A stretch of 64,000 nucleotides of DNA from Allopontixanthobacter sediminis (GCF_009828115.1 NZ_WTYL01000002.1:248001-312000); one strand, 5' to 3'; counted from the stretch's first letter, positions 24,690 to 33,501 are shown. The notes: generated by a model from the letters alone, not told the origin. Made by a program: numbers and translations.

Positions 24690-26276
24690 TCACGGCACCA
24701 GTACCGTGTCGCGCGCGATTTCGTCCGTTTCCGGATAATCGAGCGTATAATGCAGTCCGCGGCTTTCGTGGCGGGCCAGCGCGGACCGCACGATCAGTTC
24801 GGCGCTTTGCAGCAGGTTCCGTAATTCGATCAGGTCGGTCGTGACCCGGAAATGGCCGTAATAATCGGCGACTTCCTCGTTCAGCAGCCGGATGCGGTGC
24901 TGCGCGCGTTCGAGGCGTTTGGTGGTGCGCACGATGCCGACGTAGTTCCACATGAAGCGGCGGATCTCGGTCCAGTTCTGCTTGATGATCACTTCTTCGT
25001 CGGAATCGGTGACACGGCTTTCGTCCCACGGGTTGATCGGCGGCGGCGCGGCAAATTCGTCCCACCTCGCCAGGATATCGGCCGCCGCCGCTTCGCCGAA
25101 CACGAAACATTCAAGCAGGCTGTTGGACGCCAGCCGGTTCGCGCCATGGAGGCCGCTCTCGGTGCATTCGCCCGCCGCGTAAAGTCCGGGCAGGTCGGTC
25201 CGCCCCGCAAGGTCGATCAGGATGCCACCGCAGGTGTAATGCTGCGCGGGCACGACCGGGATCGGCCCCTTGGTCATGTCGATGCCGAGCCCGAGCAGCT
25301 TGTCATGGATGGTCGGGAAATGGCCCTTCACGAATTCCGGGTCGAGGTGGCTGATATCGAGATGGACGCAATCGAGGCCGTAACGCTTGATCTGGTCGTC
25401 GATCGCGCGGGCAACCACATCGCGCGGGGCCAGTTCCATGCGTTCGGGGTCGTAATCCGCCATGAAACGGTGGCCGGTTTCAGGGTGGAGCAGATGGCCG
25501 CCCTCGCCCCGGACGGCCTCGGTGATGAGGAAATTCTTGACCTCGAGATTGTACAGGCAAGTCGGGTGGAACTGCATCATTTCCATGTTGGAAACCCGCG
25601 CGCCCGCACGCCACGCCATCGCGATCCCGTCGCCGGTTGCGCCCCGGGGCGCGGTCGAGAACTGGTACACCCGGCCTGCGCCGCCCGCCGCCATGATCGT
25701 GGCGTGGGCGGTATGCGCCTCCACCTTGCCGGTCGCGTCGTCCAGCGCGTAGGCGCCCCACACCCGGCCGGAGCCGGAATAGCGCTTCTCGTGCCTGCCG
25801 GTGATCAGGTCGACGCAGCTGCGCCCCGGCAACATGGTGATGTTGGGGTTGGCGCCCGCCGCCTTCAGCAAGGCTTCCTGCACCGCCCAGCCGGTCGCAT
25901 CGTTAACATGCACGATCCGGCGGTGCGAATGGCCGCCTTCGCGGGTCAGGTGCAGGTCGGCCCCTTCTGCGTTGAAGGGGACGCCGAGTTCGGCCAGCCG
26001 GGCAATCGAATGCGGCGCGCGTTCGATTACGTATTCGACCGTCTCCAGCCGGTTGAGACCTGCACCTGCGCGCATCGTATCCTGGATATGGTTTTCGAAC
26101 GTATCGCCCGCATCGAGTACCGCCGCGATGCCGCCCTGCGCCCACGCGGTACTGCCCCCGTCGAGTGATCCCTTAGCGAGGACGAGGACCTTTTTGTGCT
26201 GCGCGAGCGCCAGTGCAGCGGTCAGCCCGGCCGCGCCCGAACCGATGATCAGGACGTCGTGCACCTGACTAGTCAT
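24690..26276 (-). CDS. nadB: L-aspartate oxidase
   Basis: 528 residues, an FAD flavoprotein that oxidises aspartate to iminoaspartate, the first step of NAD synthesis. Seen are the dinucleotide site VLIIGSGAAGLTAALALAQ, the GGSTAWAQGGIAAVLDAGD block, HTAHATIMAAGGAGRVYQFS, and CTESGLHGANRLASNSLLEC near the C terminus. The start ATG overlaps the TGA of the ABC ATPase gene (ATGA). No nadA or nadC lies in the window. Succinate dehydrogenase flavoproteins are related, but the GGSTAWAQGG block and size fit NadB. Confidence 0.96.
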   Translation of the reverse strand: MTSQVHDVLIIGSGAAGLTAALALAQHKKVLVLAKGSLDGGSTAWAQGGIAAVLDAGDTFENHIQDTMRAGAGLNRLETVEYVIERAPHSIARLAELGVPFNAEGADLHLTREGGHSHRRIVHVNDATGWAVQEALLKAAGANPNITMLPGRSCVDLITGRHEKRYSGSGRVWGAYALDDATGKVEAHTAHATIMAAGGAGRVYQFSTAPRGATGDGIAMAWRAGARVSNMEMMQFHPTCLYNLEVKNFLITEAVRGEGGHLLHPETGHRFMADYDPERMELAPRDVVARAIDDQIKRYGLDCVHLDISHLDPEFVKGHFPTIHDKLLGLGIDMTKGPIPVVPAQHYTCGGILIDLAGRTDLPGLYAAGECTESGLHGANRLASNSLLECFVFGEAAAADILARWDEFAAPPPINPWDESRVTDSDEEVIIKQNWTEIRRFMWNYVGIVRTTKRLERAQHRIRLLNEEVADYYGHFRVTTDLIELRNLLQSAELIVRSALARHESRGLHYTLDYPETDEIARDTVLVP

Positions 26277-27256
26277 CCGCGGGATGCCGCGCTGGTCAGG
26301 GTCACGAAAACATCCTCAAGGTCCGCTTCCCGCGTGGTGACGTCTTCCACGATCAGCCCCTGCGCCTGGAGGATTGCCAGTACTTGTCCGGCGGTCAGAT
26401 TGTCCTTGTTATACGTCACTTCCACGCCGCGCGGGCCGGCCAGTTCGCTCTTGACGAACGCTTCGTGCTCCGGCGCGGCGGCCAGGTCGCTACCAACGGT
26501 CACTGCGACGATTTTTTCCCGCGCCATGTCGACCATTTCGCGGGTCGGCTTGTTGGCGATCAGCTCGCCGTGGTTGATGATCGCGATCCGGTCGCACAAT
26601 TGCTCGGCTTCCTCGAGGTAATGGGTGGTCAGCACCACGGTCACCCCGTCATCGTTGAGGCTAGTCACCAGTTCCCACAGCAATTTGCGTAATTCGACAT
26701 CGACGCCCGCGGTCGGCTCGTCGAGGATCAGGATCGGCGGCGAATGGACCATCGCCTTGGCGATCAGCAGGCGGCGCTTCATCCCGCCCGACAGTGTGCG
26801 GGCATAGGCATCACGCTTGTCCGCCAGGTGGACCGCTTTCAGCAGCGCCTCGGATCGGCGCAGGGATTTGGCCACGCCATAGAACCCCGCCTGGTTTTCC
26901 AGCACTTCATAGGGTGTGAAAAACGGATCGAAGACGATTTCCTGCGGCACGATCCCGATTGACCGCTTAGCGTTGCGGGTATGGGTGTCGATGTCGAAAC
27001 CCCAGATTTCCGCCGTGCCGCTGGTCTTCGTCACCAGTCCGGCAAGAATATTGATCAGGGTCGATTTGCCCGCACCATTGGGACCCAGCAGGCCGAAAAT
27101 TCCGCCTTCGGGTACATCGAAACTGACCCCTTCCAGCGCCAGCTTGCCCTCGCTTCCCTTCACCCCGGCATAGCGTTTAACAACGTCGCGAATGGCGATC
27201 GCCGGCGGAGCGTATGTCATGGCGGCGGGGCCGGCAGGGGCAGTTTGGCTGGTCAT
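26273..27256 (-). CDS. ABC transporter ATP-binding protein (ABC-2 / export type)
   Basis: 327 residues. Walker A is [14 protein letters not shown], the Q-loop [18 protein letters not shown], the signature [15 protein letters not shown], Walker [16 protein letters not shown] and the H-loop [14 protein letters not shown]. The C-terminal 80 residues ([13 protein letters not shown]) are the usual tail of drug/lipid export ATPases such as CcmA/YadG. The permease is not next to it, as nadB follows directly by ATGA overlap, so the permease must lie elsewhere. ATG 27256 is preceded by AGGTGA; GTG 27265 is less likely. Confidence 0.9.
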   Translation of the reverse strand: MTSQTAPAGPAAMTYAPPAIAIRDVVKRYAGVKGSEGKLALEGVSFDVPEGGIFGLLGPNGAGKSTLINILAGLVTKTSGTAEIWGFDIDTHTRNAKRSIGIVPQEIVFDPFFTPYEVLENQAGFYGVAKSLRRSEALLKAVHLADKRDAYARTLSGGMKRRLLIAKAMVHSPPILILDEPTAGVDVELRKLLWELVTSLNDDGVTVVLTTHYLEEAEQLCDRIAIINHGELIANKPTREMVDMAREKIVAVTVGSDLAAAPEHEAFVKSELAGPRGVEVTYNKDNLTAGQVLAILQAQGLIVEDVTTREADLEDVFVTLTSAASRG

Positions 27257-27439
27257 TCCGCTCACCTAGGGCGGAGGCATGTAAGCCGTAAAGCGCTTTT
27301 CGCGGGAATGCAGGCCTCCTATCCCGGCAATCTCGATTGGCATGGCGACGTGCGGGCCGGATCGATTAGTCCTCCATGCTGCCGCGCGGCGCTGCGGACC
27401 GCTTGCGAATCCGCGGCCATGTGCTTATCGGCGTCGGGT

Positions 27440-27700
27440 ATGACCATTCCGCCGCCCGAAACCATCTTCGTCGACCATGCCCGCGTCAGTTGCGACGGTG
27501 CCAGCGCCATTCGCGGCCCCGCGGTCGGCGGCGCGGCCTATCTGCCCGCCGCGCTGGGGCATCCGCGGGTTTATCTCGAGATCGACGAGCACGGCTATGT
27601 CGACTGCGGTTATTGCGACCGGCGATTTGTCCTGCGGGGCGGACCGGCGGATGGTAAGGACCAGGCAGCGCTTCGTGATATTTCGTCCGGTGCCAGCTGA
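27440..27700 (+). CDS. Small CHCC zinc-finger protein
   Basis: 86 residues with [26 protein letters not shown] and [16 protein letters not shown]. The C..H..C-x2-C spacing and the GHPRVYL / CPYCxxxF layout are those of the zf-CHCC family, which includes the NDUFS6-like zinc proteins. Whether it assists complex I or another enzyme cannot be told. ATG 27440 gives a typical start ([20 protein letters not shown]); ATG 27419 adds seven residues. Confidence 0.85.
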   Translation: MTIPPPETIFVDHARVSCDGASAIRGPAVGGAAYLPAALGHPRVYLEIDEHGYVDCGYCDRRFVLRGGPADGKDQAALRDISSGAS

Positions 27701-27707
27701 AAACTAA

Positions 27708-27757
27708 CAAGTCGCCCCATCAGGGCCATGCTCAAGTCGCCCCATCAGGGCCATGCT
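27708..27757. repeat. Exact tandem duplication of a 25-base unit
   Basis: A 25-base unit beginning CAAGTCGCCCC and ending GGCCATGCT is present twice in a row (27708-27732 and 27733-27757) without a mismatch. Each copy holds a short inverted repeat (GCCCC / GGGC). The second copy runs directly into TTAA of a CtrA-like site. It is non-coding, between the zinc-finger gene and the first DUF4402 gene. Confidence 0.9.
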
Positions 27758-27772
27758 TAAGCTCTATTTAAC
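27757..27772. promoter_or_regulatory. Candidate CtrA binding site
   Basis: TTAA-GCTCTAT-TTAAC is a full match to the CtrA consensus TTAA-N7-TTAA(C) of alphaproteobacteria. It lies 44 bases before the GTG start of the first DUF4402 gene, a position suited to activation. CtrA controls motility, pili and surface genes in this class, so control of these surface proteins is a fair inference. Confidence 0.5.
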
Positions 27773-27816
27773 CAGCGACGGCTAGGCCACTCCCTGAACT
27801 GGGGAAGTGGGCGATC

Positions 27817-28368
27817 GTGAAATCCAAACTTGCAAGATTATGCGCTGCCGGCGCGTTGCTGCCCACCCTCGCTTGCGGGCTGGGCACGCCTGCATGGGCG
27901 GACGATACGGCAGAAGCGGAATCGCGGGTTCTCGTGCTTCGCCCGCTGTCGCTGATCAAGGACGACGATCTCGATTTCGGATTGATTGTGCCGGGCCCGA
28001 CGCAAGGATTCGTCATCCTCGCGCCCGAAGGCGGCGTGACCAGGACCGGCGGGGTCCGCGCGCTGGCCGGGGATAACCAGCCTGCGACCTTCTATGGTTA
28101 CGGCACCTACCGGCAAAATTTGCGGCTTCGGGTCACCGCCAACTCCTACCAGCTCCGCCGACAGAACGGCACCGAGACGATGCGGCTGGACACGATGACG
28201 ATCAGCAGCAATCCGCAAACCCAGCTGACCACCACCCCGCGGCTGTTCTACATCGGCGCTCTCGATGGCTTCTTCAGCTTCGCTCTCGGCGGACGGTTGC
28301 GGGTCGGCGCCAACCAGCGGGTCGGTGTCTATACCGGCAATGTTACGGTAACTATCGATTACCTCTGA
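27817..28368 (+). CDS. DUF4402 domain secreted protein (first of two)
   Basis: 183 residues with a signal peptide ending in GTPAWADD. The mature part is beta-rich: ESRVLVLRPLSLIKDDDLDFG, then a middle that ends in GALDGFFSFALGGRLRVGAN and NVTVTIDYL. The PLSLxxxxDLDFGxI start and the GxYxGxxTVTIDY end are the DUF4402 hallmarks; such proteins resemble spore-coat-U or pilin-like surface subunits. GTG 27817 is preceded by GGGGAAG at 9 bases. The upstream region carries a tandem repeat and a CtrA-like site. Confidence 0.85.
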   Translation: MKSKLARLCAAGALLPTLACGLGTPAWADDTAEAESRVLVLRPLSLIKDDDLDFGLIVPGPTQGFVILAPEGGVTRTGGVRALAGDNQPATFYGYGTYRQNLRLRVTANSYQLRRQNGTETMRLDTMTISSNPQTQLTTTPRLFYIGALDGFFSFALGGRLRVGANQRVGVYTGNVTVTIDYL

Positions 28369-28404
28369 CGAAGTGGGCATCAACGCAGCATAGCCCGTAA
28401 TTCG

Positions 28405-28426
28405 GTGTTAACCCCGTGTGTTAACC
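28405..28426. repeat. Two direct repeats GTGTTAACC upstream of the second DUF4402 gene
   Basis: GTGTTAACC occurs at 28405-28413 and 28418-28426, 13 bases apart. Each copy contains the palindrome GTTAAC, and TTAA to TTAA is 9 bases apart, so it does not fit the CtrA spacing of 7. It may bind a dimeric regulator. It lies about 108 bases before ATG 28534. Confidence 0.4.
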
Positions 28427-28533
28427 ATTCTTGGTCACCAGAAATTCTGCTCTGATGCGCCATAGGTGTTCTCCAGTCGGGGGCATCATTCATCGTGTTT
28501 TTCAGATATTCCGGTTCGGTCATCGGGACGCGC

Positions 28534-29061
28534 ATGGCGCTGCGCACCCTGCTGGCCGGCGCCTTGTTCCTCCCCGCGATCCCTGCATACGCCGCTGACG
28601 AAGCGACCGCGGATGCCGCTGCCAGGGTGATCGACAGCACGCGGCTGCTGAATGTCGAGGCGTTGCAGTTCGGCCAGATCGTCCCGAGCGGATCAGGCGG
28701 CGCGGTGATGATCAACGCGAACACCGGCAACGTAACCACCATTGGCGAGGTTGTGACCATCGCCAGCACCCAGACCCGCGCCCGGTTTACGGTCGATGCG
28801 CCGATCGGGGTGGTCATGATCCTGTCCGGCGATCCATCGGTGGAACTGACCCGGGTGGGCGGAACCGAAACCATGACCGCGTCCCTTATCCACCGGCCGA
28901 CCAGCGGCCTAATTACCTTGACCTTGTTCGGCCTGCCGATCGGGCTGCTCGCGACATCTCCGACCCAGGAGATCCATACCGGGGGCTCGCTGGTGGTGGC
29001 GGGCAACCAGGCGGAGGGCGTCTACGAAGGCACCTTCACGCTGATGATCGCCTATCTTTAG
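28534..29061 (+). CDS. DUF4402 domain secreted protein (second of two)
   Basis: 175 residues with a signal peptide MALRTLLAGALFLPAIPAYA. The mature part has TRLLNVEALQFGQIVPSGSG, VMILSGDPSVELTR and AGNQAEGVYEGTFTLMIAYL, the DUF4402 start and end patterns. It is a diverged paralogue of the gene just upstream; they are transcribed in the same direction 165 bases apart. GTG 28495 would add 13 residues in front of the signal peptide. Presumed role is as a surface or fimbria-like subunit; no chaperone-usher genes are near. Confidence 0.82.
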   Translation: MALRTLLAGALFLPAIPAYAADEATADAAARVIDSTRLLNVEALQFGQIVPSGSGGAVMINANTGNVTTIGEVVTIASTQTRARFTVDAPIGVVMILSGDPSVELTRVGGTETMTASLIHRPTSGLITLTLFGLPIGLLATSPTQEIHTGGSLVVAGNQAEGVYEGTFTLMIAYL

Positions 29062-29087
29062 GCGGCCTGCCGCCCTATATGGACGGG

Positions 29088-30512
29088 ATGAGCACATTCG
29101 ATCCCGCGTCGCTGATTTACGCCGACGGCAAGCTGACCCCGTCCGAAGCGAAGTCGCTGGCCGCACAAACCCTGTCGCGGTGCGATGACGGCGAACTGTA
29201 TCTGCAATACACCGCCAGCGAAGCGTTTACGTTCGACGATGGCCGGCTGAAGACCGCGGATTATTCACGCGATTCCGGGTTCGGCCTGCGCGGTATTTCG
29301 GGCGAGATGACCGGATTCGCCCACGCCAGCGACATCAGCGCGGCTGCCATCCGCCGGGCCGGAGAAACGCTCCAGTTGCTCGATCCTGCGAAGGGCCAGC
29401 CCGCCCCGCCTCCGCGCCGCAACAACCGCCACCTTTACACCGACGCCAGCCCACTCGACGGCATCTCCTTCGCCCGCAAGGTCGAATTGCTGGAAACCAT
29501 AAATGCCGCGGCCCGTGCCCACGATCCGCGCGTGGCGCAGGTAACCGTGTCGCTCCTCGGCAGCTGGAACGTGGTCGAGATCGTCCGCGCTGATGGCTTC
29601 GTTGCGCGCGATATCCGCCCCTTGGTCCGGCTCAACATCGCGGTCGTGGCCGAAGCGAATGGCCGGCGGGAGACGGGTTCCTTCGGCATTGGCGGGCGAT
29701 ATCTGTACGACCGCCTGTTCGATCCAGCGGAATGGAACCGCGGGCTCGACAAGGCCGTGGCGCAGGCCATGACCAACCTCGAAAGTGTCGATGCCCCTGC
29801 CGGCGAAATGACCGTGCTGCTTGGTCCCGGCTGGCCCGGCGTGCTGCTGCACGAGGCTATCGGTCACGGGCTGGAAGGCGATTTCAACCGCAAGGGCACC
29901 AGCGCGTTTTCCGGACGGCTCGGTGAACGCGTCGCCGCGCCCGGGGTGACGGTGGTCGATGACGGGACCCTCGAAAATCGCCGCGGTTCGCTGTCGATCG
30001 ACGATGAAGGCACCCCGACATCGGAAACGGTGCTGATCGAGGACGGCATCCTCGCGGGCTATATGCAGGATCGCCTCAACGCGCGCCTGATGGGGGTCGC
30101 AGCTACCGGCAACGGCCGCCGCGAAAGCTACCAGCACGCGCCGATGCCGCGGATGACCAACACCTTCATGCGCAGCGGCGAGGACGATCCGGCGGAGCTG
30201 CTTTCCCGCGTAAAGAAGGGTATCTTCGCCAAGAGTTTCGGCGGCGGCCAGGTCGATATCGTGTCGGGCAAGTTCGTCTTTTCCTGCACCGAGGCGTATC
30301 TGGTCGAGAATGGCCGGATCGGCGCCCCGATCAAGGGCGCGACGCTGATCGGCGACGGCCCGAGCGTGCTGACCAAGGTGCGCGGCATCGGTAGCGATCT
30401 GGAACTGGACGAAGGCGTCGGGGTGTGCGGCAAGGGCGGGCAAGGCGTTCCTTGCGGTGTAGGTCAGCCGACCCTGCTGGTTGACGGACTGACCGTGGGG
30501 GGCACCGCCTGA
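29088..30512 (+). CDS. tldD: TldD metalloprotease subunit
   Basis: 474 residues. TldD is the zinc subunit of the TldD/TldE protease that trims peptides such as microcins. The metal motif is LLHEAIGHGLEGDFNRKG (H255-E-A-I-G-H) and the C-terminal sheet holds GSLSIDDEGTPTSETVLIEDG and SFGGGQVDIVSGKFVFSCTEA, all standard. The partner TldE/PmbA is not in the window. ATG 29088 has GGACGGG just before it; ATG 29079 adds three residues. It follows the DUF4402 gene closely but is probably a separate unit. Confidence 0.95.
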   Translation: MSTFDPASLIYADGKLTPSEAKSLAAQTLSRCDDGELYLQYTASEAFTFDDGRLKTADYSRDSGFGLRGISGEMTGFAHASDISAAAIRRAGETLQLLDPAKGQPAPPPRRNNRHLYTDASPLDGISFARKVELLETINAAARAHDPRVAQVTVSLLGSWNVVEIVRADGFVARDIRPLVRLNIAVVAEANGRRETGSFGIGGRYLYDRLFDPAEWNRGLDKAVAQAMTNLESVDAPAGEMTVLLGPGWPGVLLHEAIGHGLEGDFNRKGTSAFSGRLGERVAAPGVTVVDDGTLENRRGSLSIDDEGTPTSETVLIEDGILAGYMQDRLNARLMGVAATGNGRRESYQHAPMPRMTNTFMRSGEDDPAELLSRVKKGIFAKSFGGGQVDIVSGKFVFSCTEAYLVENGRIGAPIKGATLIGDGPSVLTKVRGIGSDLELDEGVGVCGKGGQGVPCGVGQPTLLVDGLTVGGTA

Positions 30513-30603
30513 CCGGTTGGCTGACAACGGTTCGACCGCGGAATGGCTCAAGTCAGCGTGCGTTCAGGGATATCGGTTATGCTGCCGGTCTTGGAGTGAA
30601 GCC

Positions 30604-31047
30604 ATGATAGTCAGATCCCTATTCGCCAGAATTTCCCTGCCGGCCGTTGCCGCGTTGTCCGTTCTCGCAGTGCCCGCCGCGGTGCATGCGGCGCAGGAGG
30701 ACAAACAGCCCCGTAACGCTGAGGGTGAGGCCGAACTTGCCAAGCTGCTCGAGGGCCGGACAATGGGCGAGCCCCGAAAATGTCTAGGGGATAGCGAACG
30801 GCGCAACATGCAGGTTATCGACGACACCGCATTTGTCTTCCGTGACGGCGACACGCTCTATGTGAACCGGCCGGACAACGCGAGTTTCCTCGACGAGTTC
30901 GATGTGCCGGTATTCCGGGTATTCGGTTCCGAGCTGTGCCGCCTCGACCAGGTCGAAATGCGCAGCCGGGGATCCGGTATCGGCGGGCCGGTCCTGATCC
31001 TTCAGGACTTCATCCCCTACACGCGAGAGAAGGAATCGAGCCAATGA
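30604..31047 (+). CDS. Small secreted protein, first of a paralogous pair
   Basis: 147 residues with a signal peptide (MIVRSLFARISLPAVAALSV onward, ending VHAAQ). The mature part reads AELAKLLEGRTMGEPRKCLG, TLYVNRPDNASFL and SELCRLDQVEMRSR with two cysteines that could form a disulfide. It shares order and motifs with the next gene. GGAG lies 8 bases before ATG 30604. A weak EcfG-like site (GGAAT-N16-CGTT, 30540-30564) is upstream. No named family is recognised. Confidence 0.75.
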   Translation: MIVRSLFARISLPAVAALSVLAVPAAVHAAQEDKQPRNAEGEAELAKLLEGRTMGEPRKCLGDSERRNMQVIDDTAFVFRDGDTLYVNRPDNASFLDEFDVPVFRVFGSELCRLDQVEMRSRGSGIGGPVLILQDFIPYTREKESSQ

Positions 31048-31469
31048 AACCGATCAACCAATTCGCAGCCCTGGCGGCTCTGACAATGCTGGCCGCTCCC
31101 GCCGCTGCGCAGGAAGACGCAGGCACCCTGACCAAGGGTGAAGTCGAACTCGCCAAACTGCTCGAAGGCCGGGTTGCGGGCGAACCGCAAAGCTGTGTTC
31201 GCAGCCTGCCGAGCGAGAATATCAACGTGATCGACGGCACCGCGCTGGTCGTGGGCCGGGGCAAGACAATCTATGTCAACGTGCCCCAGTACCCCTCCTC
31301 GCTGGATGACGATGATGTCCTGCTGGTGCGACGTTTCAGCGGTAGCCAGCTGTGCCGGCTCGACCAGATCGAAACCCGCGACCGGTTTGGCGGGTTCTAC
31401 AGCGGCAACGTGATGCTCAACGATTTCGTGCCCTACACGAGAGTGGAAAAGCGTTCAGACGAAGGCTGA
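31044..31469 (+). CDS. Small secreted protein, second of a paralogous pair
   Basis: 141 residues with a signal peptide MKPINQFAALAALTMLAAPA. The mature part has VELAKLLEGRVAGEPQSCVR, TIYVNVPQYPSSLDD and GSQLCRLDQIETRDR, matching the previous protein block by block, including both cysteines and a C-terminal DFxPYTR. Its ATG overlaps the TGA of that gene (ATGA), so the pair is co-translated and came from a tandem duplication. Function is unknown. Confidence 0.75.
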   Translation: MKPINQFAALAALTMLAAPAAAQEDAGTLTKGEVELAKLLEGRVAGEPQSCVRSLPSENINVIDGTALVVGRGKTIYVNVPQYPSSLDDDDVLLVRRFSGSQLCRLDQIETRDRFGGFYSGNVMLNDFVPYTRVEKRSDEG

Positions 31470-31506
31470 GAGCCGGATTTGCCGCCGACCGGATCAGCGC
31501 ACCCGT

Positions 31507-32475
31507 TCAGCGCATTGCGTTCATCCGGCCGATGATGTCTTCGGCCTGGGCCATGATCCGGTCGATCAGTTCCTGACACGTCGGAATGTCGTTGATCAGC
31601 CCGGCTACCATCCCGCAGCTCCATGCACCGGCGTCCATCTCGCCGTGCATCATGATCTTCGGATAGACACCGGCTACTTCCTCGATGATGTCCTCGAACT
31701 TGAGGTCATCGCCCAGCGCCTTTTCCTTCTCCAGCAGCCTTTCAACCGCCGCATTGGTCATCACGCGTTCGGTGTTGCGCAGCGGACGCATCACCAGCCG
31801 GGTATCGAGTTCACTCGCCGCGACGATGGCCGCCTTCACGTTGTCATGCACCGGCGCTTCTTTCGTGGCGATAAAGCGCGTGCCCATATTCATCCCCGCT
31901 GCGCCCATCGCAAGGCTGGCCACGAGGCTCCGTCCGTCGGCCATCCCGCCGGATGATACGAAGGGGATTTCCAGCTCGTCCGCCGCCCGCGGCAGCAGGA
32001 TGAAATTGGGCACGTCGTCCTCGCCCGGGTGGCCGCCGCATTCGAACCCGTCGACCGAGACCGCATCGCAGCCGATGCTCTGCGCCTTTAGTGCGTGGCG
32101 GACGGCGGTGCATTTGTGGATCACCTTGATCCCGGCATCCTTCAGGTAGGGCAGCACCGCCACCGGGTTGTTGCCCGCGGTTTCCACCACGGTCACCCCG
32201 CCGTCGATAATCGCCTTGATGATCGCGGGGTAATCGGGCGTGTTGACCGTCGGCAGGAACGTGACATTCACCCCGATCGGCTTGTCGGTCATGTCCTTGC
32301 ACCGGGCAATTTCATTGGCGAGATCGCCGGGGGTCTTCTGCGTCAGCGCGGTGATGATCCCGAGCCCGCCCGCGTTGGACACCGCCGCCGCCATTTCCGC
32401 GAACCCGACATAATGCATCCCGCCCTGGATGATGGGATGCTGGATACCGAACATTTCGGTGATGGCGGTTTTCAT
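31507..32475 (-). CDS. Nitronate monooxygenase-like FMN enzyme
   Basis: 322 residues in the 2-nitropropane dioxygenase / FabK-like TIM barrel. Blocks: FGIQHPIIQGGMHYVGFAEM, AAAVSNAGGLGIITALTQ, GVNVTFLPTVNTPDYPAI, FECGGHPGEDDVPNFILLPR with the catalytic-type histidine, and ASLAMGAAGMNMGTRFIAT. Members oxidise propionate-3-nitronate or act as NAD(P)H:flavin oxidoreductases. Which one cannot be told. It stands alone on the minus strand. Confidence 0.9.
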   Translation of the reverse strand: MKTAITEMFGIQHPIIQGGMHYVGFAEMAAAVSNAGGLGIITALTQKTPGDLANEIARCKDMTDKPIGVNVTFLPTVNTPDYPAIIKAIIDGGVTVVETAGNNPVAVLPYLKDAGIKVIHKCTAVRHALKAQSIGCDAVSVDGFECGGHPGEDDVPNFILLPRAADELEIPFVSSGGMADGRSLVASLAMGAAGMNMGTRFIATKEAPVHDNVKAAIVAASELDTRLVMRPLRNTERVMTNAAVERLLEKEKALGDDLKFEDIIEEVAGVYPKIMMHGEMDAGAWSCGMVAGLINDIPTCQELIDRIMAQAEDIIGRMNAMR

Positions 32476-32738
32476 GGTGGTGGGTTTCCCTCGTATCTCG
32501 GCTCGATGTCAGCCCTTGCGAGCGATCAAGCGGTTGCATGAAGGTCTGCCATGATTTTGCCAAGCCCATTGCGGAATTTTTTGGTCTTGCACCGCGCGGC
32601 GGTCGTGCTTAACAATGGCGATGCGTAGGCCGGGCCCCTCTGACGTGTTTCGCACGTGATGTCGGACTGCATTTCACGAGTGCATCCGGGGCCGCCAATT
32701 CTTCGTTTCCCTGGCTGCAAATCCATGGAGACGCGAAT

Positions 32739-33473
32739 ATGCAAAATCATCGAAGAGATTTCCTCAAGACCGCTGCTTTTGGCGGCGTTGCGATTGCCGG
32801 TGCCGGGAGCGCGGCGCTGGCCGCTGCGCCGGACGTGCCGCCAGGTACGGGCATGGTGCCGCCAGCCCCGCCCGGGATGACACCCGATCAGGCGCTCGCC
32901 TTGCTCGAACAAGGCAACGCTGCCTTCCTTCGCGGCGATAATCGCGCCGATCTGTCGAATGCGCAGCGGCGGCTCGAACTTGCCAAGGGGCAGTCGCCCT
33001 TTGCCGCTTACGTCACCTGTTCGGACAGCCGCGTACCGCCGGAATTGCTGTTCGGCCGCGGGCTGGGCGAATTGTTCATCATCCGCAACGCCGGCAACAC
33101 TGTCGATACGGTGGCGCTGGGCAGTATCGAATACGCGGTCGCGGTGCTGAAAGTGCCGCTGGTGGTGGTGATGGGTCACGAACGCTGCGGCGCGGTGGAA
33201 GCGGCGACCAAGGTGGTGACCGAAAACGCCACGTACCCGGGGCAGATCGGCCGGATGATCGAACCGATCATCCCCGCGGTGCTGAAGGTCCGCGATGACG
33301 AAGGTGACCTGCTGGACAATTCCGTCCGCTCGAACGTGCGCCGGGTGGCAGGCTATCTGCGGGAACAGACCGATCCGCTGCTGCAGGAACCGTTGGCGAC
33401 CGGGGCCCTGAAAGTAATCGGGGCGTATTACGACCTCGACACCGGCAAGGTGGATTTCTTCGACCGCGCCTGA
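32739..33473 (+). CDS. Beta carbonic anhydrase with Tat signal
   Basis: 244 residues. A twin-arginine signal (NHRRDFLKTAAFGGVAIAGA) sends the folded enzyme to the periplasm. The mature part has YVTCSDSRVPPELLFGRG, FIIRNAGNTVDTVALGSIEY and VMGHERCGAVEAA, with zinc ligands Cys (about residue 94), Asp in CSDSR, His and Cys in GHERCG. It should hydrate CO2 to bicarbonate. The Tat-exported form is less common than the cytoplasmic one. It stands alone on the plus strand. Confidence 0.94.
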   Translation: MQNHRRDFLKTAAFGGVAIAGAGSAALAAAPDVPPGTGMVPPAPPGMTPDQALALLEQGNAAFLRGDNRADLSNAQRRLELAKGQSPFAAYVTCSDSRVPPELLFGRGLGELFIIRNAGNTVDTVALGSIEYAVAVLKVPLVVVMGHERCGAVEAATKVVTENATYPGQIGRMIEPIIPAVLKVRDDEGDLLDNSVRSNVRRVAGYLREQTDPLLQEPLATGALKVIGAYYDLDTGKVDFFDRA

Positions 33474-33501
33474 GCGCTGGACTGCCAGTATCCATAAGGC
33501 G

